Source of the DNA: Halisarca cf. caerulea
Taxonomy: Eukaryota > Porifera > Demospongiae > Chondrillida > Halisarcidae
Assembly (NCBI GenBank): GCA_963170055.1
Contig: CAUJGJ010000185.1
Coordinates: forward strand, 3,389,275 to 3,453,274
Direction of reading: 5' to 3'
DNA: 64,000 nucleotides
How positions within the stretch are numbered: the first letter of the stretch is position 1; each line of letters starts with the position of its first letter. Positions 1 through 8,860 of this stretch are shown here, piece after piece. The notes beneath the pieces were generated by a model. The model worked only from the letters and a program-made list of their open reading frames with translations. It searched no databases and was not told where the DNA came from. The position numbers and the translations under genes are program-made.

Positions 1-213
1 TGCGTCTATAGTTTAGACAGGTTTAATCTCATAAGTGACTTATATTACTTACTTGAGCACGCTCGAATCTTGGATGGGTACGAAACGGCTAACTTTGGGG
101 GGTATACTAGCTAGACTATAAGATGAAGTAGTTAAAACCCTTCGTAGGCCAATTTCTTTAAAGAACTTCGAAATTTTAGACGAAAATGTATGGCTACGCA
201 ACACCAGTACCAG
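1..213. other. Flanking sequence, no gene seen
   Basis: AT-rich single-copy-looking flank with no open frame of note. Positions 154-165 form a perfect 12-bp palindrome (TTCTTTAAAGAA). Together with the AAATTTTAG that follows, it loosely resembles the dyad end of the satellite monomer, so the decayed copy at 214-340 might once have had a neighbour; this is tentative. A weak tRNA B-box-like stretch at 60-70 has no partner A box. Nothing else could be supported. Confidence 0.5.
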
Positions 214-340
214 TTGTAATATGTTATGAACTTTGCCAATTTTGTGCTGTTCTTCATTTTTAGCCTAAGTTATATTTCTAGTGTAATCTTTAAAATAAGA
301 TTTATAAATACTTTGTAAGATTTCAAACTTAACTTTAATA
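214..340 (+). repeat. Isolated, decayed satellite monomer outside the array
   Basis: This is a lone diverged copy of the 145-bp satellite, in the same orientation as the array and about 0.9 kb to its left. Positions 224-244 match the monomer exactly for 21 bases (the stretch from TTATGAACTT through CCAATTTTG). Positions 310-336 match the monomer stretch from ACTTTGTAA to CTTAACTTT at 25 of 27 bases. The middle, about 245-309, is recognisable only as an AT-rich stretch of similar length. The dyad end is missing or unrecognisable after about 337. It is either a relic of a formerly longer array or a dispersed copy. Both end matches fall in the right order and nearly the right spacing, which makes chance unlikely. 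Confidence 0.85.
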
Positions 341-360
341 CTAGAGTAATGTGGGGAGTG

Positions 361-410
361 TAGAAGTGTCGAGCGCGACAGCGAGATGGTCACCGTGTCG
401 ATCACTTCTA
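361..410. repeat. Imperfect inverted repeat (hairpin-capable)
   Basis: The arms TAGAAGTG (361-368) and CACTTCTA (403-410) are exact reverse complements. After a one-base bulge a further four bases can pair (TCGA at 369-372 with TCGA at 398-401). The roughly 25-bp loop is CpG-rich. No protein or transposon family can be assigned. It could be a relic of a transposon end or part of a regulatory element. Confidence 0.45.
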
Positions 411-471
411 TCTGTTGAATTGAATGAATGGATAACCACGTGGCTAATAGTTGTGCGCATGCGTGTTTACG
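370..471. promoter_or_regulatory. Small CpG cluster with E-box and a TGCGCATGCG motif
   Basis: Ten CpG dinucleotides occur in 102 bp (370, 374, 376, 382, 394, 399, 439, 456, 462, 470), against two per 145 bp in the satellite. It contains the palindromic E-box CACGTG at 437-442 and TGCGCATGCG at 454-463, whose core CGCATGCG is a perfect palindrome. The latter resembles the known NRF-1 type of binding site found in animal promoters. No gene start is visible on either side, so promoter activity is only a possibility; a transposon fragment would look the same. Confidence 0.25.
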
Positions 472-752
472 TGTGAAAGAGTAAATACAGGAAATAATAA
501 TTAGAAGTACGTAATACGGACATAGAGTATACACATCATGCAACAATGTACAACAAGAACATTACAAGTCCACCACAGGAGTTATGGGACACCTAAGGGT
601 CTTTCATTGTAGAGAAGCAACAGATGAAATTGAAGAATAATTTACTAGCATTCCAGTTAGGGCCACATATTATCTATAATTGAACATAGAATCCAATGAC
701 TCACATTGCATATAAGCGAAGATACAAAGAGTTCTTTAGGGACACTTGGGTA

Positions 753-785
753 GGCCATTATTGGTCGCGAAGCCTAATAATGGCC
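753..785. repeat. Perfect 10-bp inverted repeat with 13-bp spacer
   Basis: GGCCATTATT at 753-762 and AATAATGGCC at 776-785 are exact reverse complements. One G-T wobble and one further G-C pair can extend the stem inward, leaving a 9-base loop that includes the palindrome TCGCGA. It is not followed by a T-run, so it does not look like a simple terminator, and the CTRR expected after a Helitron 3' hairpin is absent. Confidence 0.55.
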
Positions 786-819
786 GCTCTTCACACACAG
801 GGCTCTGTCTCATGTCATC

Positions 820-836
820 AATAAATTTCATTTATT
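820..836. repeat. Short AT-rich inverted repeat containing AATAAA
   Basis: AATAAAT (820-826) and ATTTATT (830-836) pair perfectly around a TTC loop, followed by a T-run. The AATAAA would be a polyadenylation signal if a transcript crossed it on the plus strand, but no upstream gene is seen in the window. Short AT palindromes are common by chance in sequence of this composition. Confidence 0.3.
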
Positions 837-1126
837 TTTTCCTAGCATGGAAAACAGCATGTTTTTAGCTTTTTGATGATGCATTTTTCATTTATGTTTT
901 TTGTTATATTTTGTGCTATCATCACTACTTTGAAATTGAGCACTGATTTCTTAGCTTCTTCAAGACATTTTTAAGGTAGAAATACAGTAGTTGGTAACTT
1001 GTGTGTGTTTACACTGTCACAGCCACCAAGTTGTTTGCAATTGAATGGTGTGGTCAACAGATGGCAAACAAACCTGCGCAGCAATTTTGGAATTTAGCGC
1101 ACACTTCCTGATGACGCTGTTCAAGC

Positions 1127-1165
1127 TATCACGTAATGGCTAAAAATAGCCTCCGTCCCGTGATA
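1127..1165. repeat. Nested double inverted repeat just outside the array
   Basis: The outer arms are TATCACG (1127-1133) and CGTGATA (1159-1165). The inner arms are GGCTA (1138-1142) and TAGCC (1147-1151) around AAAA. Both pairs are perfect and share the same fold, giving a 39-base stem-loop-in-stem structure. It lies 49 bp before the first recognisable satellite sequence. It could be a transposon relic or a structure at the array boundary; nothing in the window distinguishes these. Confidence 0.5.
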
Positions 1166-1213
1166 CCCTACCCTACTCTAAGTAAAAATTACTATTTTAG
1201 GTTCTAAGAGATT

Positions 1214-1317
1214 ACTAACTTTCCAAATTTCGCGCTCTTCCTAAGTTTCAAGGGTTGTTTCTAACGTTTACTTTGAAATAAAAATTATTAAAACTTTGTA
1301 TCATTTGAAGCTTAACT
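1214..1317 (+). repeat. Degenerate edge monomer of the 145-bp satellite
   Basis: This stretch aligns without gaps to monomer positions 21-124. I count about 24 mismatches in 104 bases (about 77% identity), concentrated in the central part; the last third, from AAATAAAAATT to GCTTAACT, is nearly intact. It runs straight into the first full monomer, but 22 bp are missing at the junction (positions 125-145 of this monomer plus the first base of the next), which removes most of the dyad. Decay at the outermost copy with abrupt homogeneity inward is the usual pattern at a satellite array edge. Confidence 0.9.
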
Positions 1318-1434
1318 ATTTCATTTGCCATATCTTATGAACTTTGCCAATTTTGCGCTTTGCCTAATTTTAAAGTTATGTTGGTAACATTGTCTTTACG
1401 ATAAAAATTATTCAAACTTTGTAACATTTAAAAC

Positions 1435-1455
1435 TTAACTTTCTTAGAAAGTTAA
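1435..1455. repeat. Dyad element of the monomer (first array copy; recurs every 145 bp)
   Basis: TTAACTTTC, then TTA, then GAAAGTTAA: a perfect 9-bp inverted repeat around a 3-base spacer at monomer positions 119-139. It recurs in nearly every monomer of the array. Known exceptions weaken one base pair: G at 127 in the A' type, TTCG at the loop (near 7684 and 9279), and the 146-bp copies with an A-run (near 2461, 3912, 5363, 5799). It is missing at the array edge. It could be a protein-binding site, a cruciform former or a recombination breakpoint; the sequence alone does not say. Confidence 0.85.
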
Positions 1456-1522
1456 AATTAGAATTTCATTTGTCATATCTTATGAACTTTGCCAATTTTG
1501 CGCTTTGCCTAATTTTAAAGTT

Positions 1523-1535
1523 ATGTTGGTAACAT
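1523..1535. repeat. Second, variable dyad of the monomer (example copy)
   Basis: In A-type monomers positions 62-74 read ATGTT-GGT-AACAT, a 5-bp-arm inverted repeat. In B-type monomers (for example 1813-1825) they read ATGTTT-G-AAACAT, a 6-bp-arm perfect palindrome. In C, D and E types the symmetry is reduced. Most type-defining variation in the array falls in this window, so the symmetry itself varies between types. Confidence 0.6.
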
Positions 1536-1751
1536 TGTCTTTACGATAAAAATTATTCAAACTTTGTAACATTTAAAACTTAACTTTCTTAGAAAGTTAA
1601 AATTAGAATTTCATTTGTCATATCTTATGAACTTTGCCAATTTTGCGCTTTGCCTAATTTTAAAGTTATGTTGGTAACATTGTCTTTACGATAAAAATTA
1701 TTCAAACTTTGTAACATTTAAAACTTAACTTTCTTAGAAAGTTAAAATTAG

Positions 1752-4508
1752 AATTTCATTTGTCATATCTTATGAACTTTGCCAATTTTGCGCTTTGCAT
1801 AATTTTAAAGTTATGTTTGAAACATTGTCTTTACGATAAAAATTATTCAAATTTTGCAACATTTAAAACTTGACTTTCTTAGAAAGTTAAAATTAGAATT
1901 TCATTTGTCATATCTTATGAACTTTGCCAATTTTGCGCTTTGCCTAATTTTAAAGTTATGTTTGTAACAATGTCTTTACGATAAAAATTATTCAAACTTT
2001 GTAACATTTAAAACTTAACTTTCTTAGAAAGTTAAAATTAGAATTTCATTTGTCATATCTTATGAACTTTGCCAATTTTGCGCTTTGCCTAATTTTAAAG
2101 TTATGTTTGTAACAATGTCTTTACGATAAAAATTATTGAAACTTTGCAACATTTAAAACTTAACTTTCTTAGAAAGTTAAAATTAGAATTTCATTTGTCA
2201 TATCTTATGAACTTTGCCAATTTTGCGCTTTGCCTAATTTTAAAGATATGTTTGAAACATTGTCTTTACGATAAAAATTATTGAAACTTTGTAACATTTA
2301 AAACTTAACTTTCTTAGAAAGTTAAAATTAGAATTTCATTTGTCATATCTTCTGAACTTTCCCAATTTTGCGCTTTGCCTAATTTTAAAGTTATGTTTGT
2401 AACAATGTCTTTACGATAAAAATTATTGAAACTTTGCAACATTTAAAACTTAACTTTCTTAAAAAAGTTAAAATTAGAATTTCATTTGTCATATCTTATG
2501 AACTTTGCCAATTTTGCGCTTTGCCTAATTTTATAGTTATGTTTGAAACATTGTCTTTACGATAAAAATTATTCAAACTTTGTAACATTTAAAACTTAAC
2601 TTTCTTAGAAAGTTAAAATTAGAATTTCATTTGTCATATCTTATGAACTTTGCCAATTTTGCGCTTTACCTAATTTTAAAGTTATGTTTGTAACAATGTC
2701 TTTACGATAAAAAATATTGAAACTTTGTAACATTTAAAACTTAACTTTCTTAGAAAGTTAAAATTAGAATTTCATTTGTCATATCTTATGAACTTTGCCA
2801 ATTTTGCGCTTTGCCTAATTTTAAAGTTATGTTGGTAACATTGTCTTTACGATAAAAATTATTCAAACTTTGTAACATTTAAAACTTAACTTTCTTAGAA
2901 AGTTAAAATTAGAATTTCATTTGTCATATCTTCTGAACTTTGCCAATTTTGCGCTTTGCCTAATTTTAAAGTTATGTTTGAAACATTGTCTTTACGATAA
3001 AAATTATTCAAACTTTGTAACATTTGAAACTTAACTTTCTTAGAAAGTTAAAATTAGAATTTCATTTGTCATATCTTATGAACTTTGCCAATTTTGCGCT
3101 TTGCCTAATTTTAAAGTTATGTTGGTAACATTGTCTTTACGATAAAAATTTTTCAAACTTTGTAACATTTAAAACTTAACTTTCTTAGAAAGTTAAAATT
3201 AGAATTTCATTTGTCATATCTTATGAACTTTTCCAATTTTGCGCTTTGCTTAATTTTAAAATTATGTTTGAAACATTGTCTTTACGATAAAAATTATTCA
3301 AATTTTGCAACATTTAAAACTTGACTTTCTTAGAAAGTTAAAATTAGAATTTCATTTGTCATATCTTATGAACTTTGCCAATTTTGCGCTTTGCCTAATT
3401 TTAAAGTTATGTTTGTAACAATGTCTTTACGATAAAAATTATTCAAACTTTGTAACATTTAAAACTTAACTTTCTTAGAAAGTTAAAATTAGAATTTCAT
3501 TGGTCATATCTTATGAACTTTGCCAATTTTGCGCTTTGCCTAATTTTAAAGTTATGTTTGTAACAATGTCTTTACGATAAAAATTATTGAAACTTTGCAA
3601 CATTTAAAACTTAACTTTCTTAGAAAGTTAAAATTAGAATTTCATTTGTCATATCTTATGAACTTTGCCAATTTTGCGCTTTGCCTAATTTTAAAGTTAT
3701 GTTTGAAACATTGTCTTTACGATAAAAATTATTGAAACTTTGTAACATTTAAAACTTAACTTTCTTAGAAAGTTAAAATTAGAATTTCATTTGTCATATC
3801 TTCTGAACTTTCCCAATTTTGCGCTTTGCCTAATTTTAAAGTTATGTTTGTAACAATGTCTTTACGATAAAAATTATTGAAACTTTGCAACATTTAAAAC
3901 TTAACTTTCTTAAAAAAGTTAAAATTAGAATTTCATTTGTCATATCTTATGAACTTTGCCAATTTTGCGCTTTGCCTAATTTTATAGTTATGTTTGAAAC
4001 ATTGTCTTTACGATAAAAATTATTCAAACTTTGTAACATTTAACACTTAACTTTCTTAGAAAGTTAAAATTAGAATTTCATTTCTCATATCTTATGAACT
4101 TTGCCAATTTTGCGCTTTGCCTAATTTTAAAGTTATGTTGGTAACATTGTCTTTACGATAAAAATTATTCAAACTTTGTAACATTTAAAACTTAACTTTC
4201 TTAGAAAGTTAAAATTAAAATTTCATTTGTCATATCTTCTGAACTTTGCCAATTTTGCGCTTTGCCTAATTTTAAAGTTATGTTTGAAACATTGTCTTTA
4301 CGATAAAAATTATTCAAACTTTGTAACATTTGAAACTTAACTTTCTTAGAAAGTTAAAATTAGAATTTCATTTGTCATATCTTATGAACTTTGCCAATTT
4401 TGCGCTTTGCCTAATTTTAAAGTTATGTTGGTAACATTGTCTTTACGATAAAAATTTTTCAAACTTTGTAACATTTAAAACTTAACTTTCTTAGAAAGTT
4501 AAAATTAG
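1752..4508 (+). repeat. Ten-monomer higher-order repeat, 1451 bp, two copies (second lacks one monomer)
   Basis: Copy 1 is 1752-3202 (10 monomers, one of 146 bp). Copy 2 is 3203-4508 (9 monomers, 1306 bp). Shared rare variants fix the register: CTTGACTTT at 1868 and 3319, the six-A dyad variant at 2461 and 3912 (1451 apart), AAACATTTG-type changes (CATTTGAAAC at 3021 and 4327) and ATTTTTC for ATTATTC in the following monomer. Copy 2 has no equivalent of the GCTTTACC monomer at 2623-2767, which explains the 145-bp shortfall. Confidence 0.85.
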
Positions 4509-7265
4509 AATTTCATTTGTCATATCTTATGAACTTTTCCAATTTTGCGCTTTGCTTAATTTTAAAGTTATGTTTGAAACATTGTCTTTACGATAAAAAT
4601 TATTGAAACTTTGTAACATTTAAAACTTAACTTTCTTAGAAAGTTAAAATTAGAATTTCATTTGTCATATCTTATGAACTTTGCCAATTTTGCGCTTTGC
4701 CTAATTTTAAAGTTATGTTTGTCACAATGTCTTTACGATAAAAATTATTGAAACTTTGCAACATTTAAAACTTAACTTTCTTAGAAAGTTAAAATTAGAA
4801 TTTCATTTGTCATATCTTCTGAACTTTGCCAATTTTGCGCTTTGCCTAATTTTAAAGTTATGTTTGTCACAATGTCTTTACGATAGAAATTATTGAAACT
4901 TTGCAACATTTAAAACTTAACTTTCTTAGAAAGTTAAAATTAGAATTTCATTTGTCATATCTTATGAACTTTGCCAATTTTGCGCTTTGCCTAATTTTAT
5001 AGTTATGTTTGAAACATTGTCTTTACGATAAAAATTATTCAAACTTTGTAACATTTAAAACTTAACTTTCTTAGAAAGTTAAAATTAGAATTTCATTTGT
5101 CATATCTTATGAACTTTGCCAATTTTGCGCTTTACCTAATTTTAAAGTTATGTTTGTAACAATGTCTTTACGATAAAAATTATTGAAACTTTGTAACATT
5201 TAAAACTTAACTTTCTTAGAAAGTTAAAATTAGAATTTCATTTGTCATATCTTATGAACTTTGCCAATTTTGCGCTTTGCCTAATTTTAAAGTTATGTTT
5301 GTAACAATGTCTTTACGATAAAAATTATTCAAACTTTGCAACATTTAAAACTTAACTTTCTTAAAAAAGTTAAAATTAGAATTTCATTTGTCATATCTTA
5401 TGAACTTTGCCAATTTTGCGCTTTGCCTAATTTTATAGTTATGTTTGAAACATTGTCTTTACGATAAAAATTATTCAAACTTTGTAACATTTAAAACTTA
5501 ACTTTCTTAGAAAGTTAAAATTAGAATTTCATTTGTCATATCTTATGAACTTTGCCAATTTTGCGCTTTACCTAATTTTAAAGTTATGTTTGTAACAATG
5601 TCTTTACGATAAAAATTATTGAAACTTTGTAACATTTAAAACTTAACTTTCTTAGAAAGTTAAAATTAGAATTTCATTTGTCATATCTTATGAACTTTGC
5701 CAATTTTGCGCTTTGCCTAATTTTAAAGTTATGTTTGTAACAATGTCTTTACGATAAAAATTATTCAAACTTTGCAACATTTAAAACTTAACTTTCTTAA
5801 AAAAGTTAAAATTAGAATTTCATTTGTCATATCTTATGAACTTTGCCAATTTTGCGCTTTGCCTAATTTTATAGTTATGTTTGAAACATTGTCTTTACGA
5901 TAAAAATTATTCAAACTTTGTAACATTTAAAACTTAACTTTCTTAGAAAGTTAAAATTAGAATTTCATTTGTCATATCTTATGAACTTTGCCAATTTTGC
6001 GCTTTACCTAATTTTAAAGTTATGTTTGTAACAATGTCTTTACGATAAAAATTATTGAAACTTTGTAACATTTAAAACTTAACTTTCTTAGAAAGTTAAA
6101 ATTAGAATTTCATTTGTCATATCTTATGAACTTTGCCAATTTTGCGCTTTGCCTAATTTTAAAGTTATGTTGGTAACATTGTCTTTACGATAAAAATTAT
6201 TCAAACTTTGTAACATTTAAAACTTAACTTTCTTAGAAAGTTAAAATTAAAATTTCATTTGTCATATCTTCTGAACTTTGCCAATTTTGCGCTTTGCCTA
6301 ATTTTAAAGTTATGTTGGTAACATTGTCTTTACGATAAAAATTATTCAAACTTTGTAACATATAAAACTTAACTTTCTTAGAAAGTTAAAATTAGAATTT
6401 CATTTGTCATATCTTATGAACTTTGCCAATTTTGCGCTTTGCCTAATTTTAAAGTTATGTTGGTAACATTGTCTTTACGATAAAGATTTTTCAAACTTTG
6501 TAACATTTAAAACTTAACTTTCTTAGAAAGTTAAAATTAGAATTTCATTTGTCATATCTTATGAACTTTTCCAATTTTGCGCTTTGCTTAATTTTAAAGT
6601 TATGTTTGAAACATTGTCTTTACGATAAAAATTATTCAAACTTTGTAACATTTAAAACTTAACTTTCTTAGAAAGTTAAAATTAGAATTTCATTTGTCAT
6701 ATCTTATGAACTTTGCCAATTTTGCGCTTTGCCTAATTTTAAAGTTATGTTTGTCACAATGTCTTTACGATAAAAATTATTGAAACTTTGCAACATTTAA
6801 AACTTAACTTTCTTAGAAAGTTAAAATTAGAATTTCATTTGTCATATCTTCTGAACTTTGCCAATTTTGCGCTTTGCCTAATTTTAAAGTTATGTTTGTC
6901 ACAATGTCTTTACGATAAAAATTATTGAAACTTTGCAACATTTAAAACTTAACTTTCTTAGAAAGTTAAAATTAGAATTTCATTTGTCATATCTTATGAA
7001 CTTTGCCAATTTTGCGCTTTGCCTAATTTTATAGTTATGTTTGAAACATTGTCTTTACGATAAAAATTATTCAAACTTTGTAACATTTAAAACTTAACTT
7101 TCTTAGAAAGTTAAAATTAGAATTTCATTTGTCATATCTTATGAACTTTGCCAATTTTGCGCTTTACCTAATTTTAAAGTTATGTTTGTAACAATGTCTT
7201 TACGATAAAAATTATTGAAACTTTGTAACATTTAAAACTTAACTTTCTTAGAAAGTTAAAATTAG
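4074..7265 (+). repeat. Eight-monomer duplication flanking a trimer array
   Basis: Monomers at 4074-5233 and 6106-7265 show nearly the same order: A with final A, Ctg monomer, A with ATTTTTC, B with TTTTCC and GCTTAA, D, Ctg-D, B with TATAG, C with GCTTTACC. The Ctg monomer differs (B-type in the left copy, A-type at 6251 in the right). The offset is 2032 bp. Between and overlapping them lies the 436-bp trimer block, as if the trimer had expanded inside one copy. Confidence 0.7.
5089..5960 (+). repeat. Trimer higher-order repeat, 436 bp, two tandem copies
   Basis: Units are 5089-5524 and 5525-5960. Each has a C monomer with GCTTTACC, a C monomer with the 146-bp six-A dyad variant, and a B monomer with TATAG at positions 56-59. 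The odd 436-bp length, rather than 435, comes from the shared one-base insertion, which shows the units were copied as blocks. A further B(TATAG) monomer precedes the pair and a GCTTTACC monomer follows, so the true array is slightly longer. Confidence 0.85.
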
Positions 7266-8860
7266 AATTTCATTTGTCATATCTTATGAACTTTGCCAAT
7301 TTTCCGCTTTGCCTAATTTTAAAGTTATGTTTGTAACAATGTCTTTACGATAAAAATTATTGAAACTTTGCAACATTTAAAACTTAACTTTCTTAGAAAG
7401 TTAAAATTAGAATTTCATTTGTCATATCTTATGAACTTTGCCAATTTTGCGCTTTGCCTAATTTTAAACTTATGTTGGTAACATTGTCTTTACGATAAAA
7501 ATTATTCAAACTTTGTAACATTTAAAACTTAACTTTCTTAGAAAGTTAAAATTAGAATTTCATTTGTCATATCTTATGAACTTTTCCAATTTTGCGCTTT
7601 GCTTAATTTTAAAGTTATGTTTGAAACATTGTCTTTACGATAAAAATTATTGAAACTTTGTAACATTTAAAACTTAACTTTCTTCGAAAGTTAAAATTAG
7701 AATTTCATTTGTCATATCTTCTGAACTTTGCCAATTTTGCGCTTTGCCTAATTTTAAAGTTATGTTTGTCACAATGTCTTTACGATAAAAATTATTGAAA
7801 CTTTGCAACATTTAAAACTTAACTTTCTTAGAAAGTTAAAATTAGAATTTCATTTGTCATATCTTCTGAACTTTGCCAATTTTGCGCTTTGCCTAATTTT
7901 AAAGTTATGTTTGAAACATTGTCTTTACGATAAAAATTATTCAAACTTTGTAACATTTAAAACTTAACTTTCTTAGAAAGTTAAAATTAGAATTTCATTT
8001 GTCATATCTTATGAACTTTGCCAATTTTGCGCTTTACCTAATTTTAAAGTTATGTTTGTAACAATGTCTTTACGATAAAAATTATTGAAACTTTGTAACA
8101 TTTAAAACTTAACTTTCTTAGAAAGTTAAAATTAGAATTTCATTTGTCATATCTTATGAACTTTGCCAATTTTCCGCTTTGCCTAATTTTAAAGTTATGT
8201 TTGTAACAATGTCTTTACGATAAAAATTATTGAAACTTTGCAACATTTAAAACTTAACTTTCTTAGAAAGTTAAAATTAGAATTTCATTTGTCATATCTT
8301 ATGAACTTTGCCAATTTTGCGCTTTGCCTAATTTTAAAGTTATGTTGGTAACATTGTCTTTACGATAAAAATTATTCAAACTTTGTAACATTTAAAACTT
8401 AACTTTCTTAGAAAGTTAAAATTAGAATTTCATTTGTCATATCTTATGAACTTTTCCAATTTTGCGCTTTGCTTAATTTTAAAGTTATGTTTGAAACATT
8501 GTCTTTACGATAAAAATTATTGAAACTTTGTAACATTTAAAACTTAACTTTCTTAGAAAGTTAAAATTAGAATTTCATTTGTCATATCTTCTGAACTTTG
8601 CCAATTTTGCGCTTTGCCTAATTTTAAAGTTATGTTTGTCACAATGTCTTTACGATAAAAATTATTGAAACTTTGCAACATTTAAAACTTAACTTTCTTA
8701 GAAAGTTAAAATTAGAATTTCATTTGTCATATCTTATGAACTTTGCCAATTTTGCGCTTTGCCTAATTTTAAAGTTATGTTGGTAACATTGTCTTTACGA
8801 TAAAAATTATTCAAACTTTGTAACATTTAAAACTTAACTTTCTTAGAAAGTTAAAATTAG
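7121..8860 (+). repeat. Hexamer higher-order repeat, 870 bp, two tandem copies
   Basis: Units are 7121-7990 and 7991-8860. Order: C with GCTTTACC, C with TTTCCGCTTT (loses the GCGC site; seen at 7301 and 8171), A or K, B with TTTTCC, Ctg-D, then a variable sixth monomer (Ctg-B in unit 1, A in unit 2). The TTTCCGC variant appears once more near 10492, in another partial copy. Confidence 0.8.

Larger units (their letters stand above)
341..1213. other. Intergenic flank between isolated monomer and array
   Basis: No convincing gene. The longest open frame touching it (minus strand, 546 down to 265) starts at TTG rather than ATG, runs into the decayed satellite copy and has no recognisable domain, so it is not called. 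The stretch holds a CpG cluster (370-471), inverted repeats at 361-410, 753-785, 820-836 and 1127-1165, and T-rich runs around 830-910. An AATAAA at 820-825 lies inside one of the hairpins and has no upstream gene to serve. No terminal inverted repeats with target duplications were found that would define a transposon. Confidence 0.6.

Noticed and set aside
60..70. tRNA/SINE B-box-like stretch (CGCTCGAATCT)
   Set aside because: It matches the B-box consensus at about 8 of 11 places, but there is no A box at the right distance upstream, no cloverleaf and no SINE tail.
265..546. 93-codon open frame on the minus strand
   Set aside because: It begins at TTG (544-546) rather than ATG, shows no recognisable domain, is bracketed by no other coding signal, and its 3' part lies in the decayed satellite copy at 214-340. 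A hydrophobic patch near its N-terminus is expected from AT-rich codons.
753..785. Helitron 3' end or transcription terminator
   Set aside because: The hairpin is not followed by CTRR or by a T-run, and no matching 5' end was found.
820..825. AATAAA as a polyadenylation signal
   Set aside because: There is no upstream gene on the plus strand, the site is inside a short palindrome, and the hexamer is common by chance in AT-rich DNA.
341..1213. Complete MITE or other DNA transposon in the flank
   Set aside because: Several hairpins are present, but no pair of terminal inverted repeats flanked by a target-site duplication could be matched by eye.
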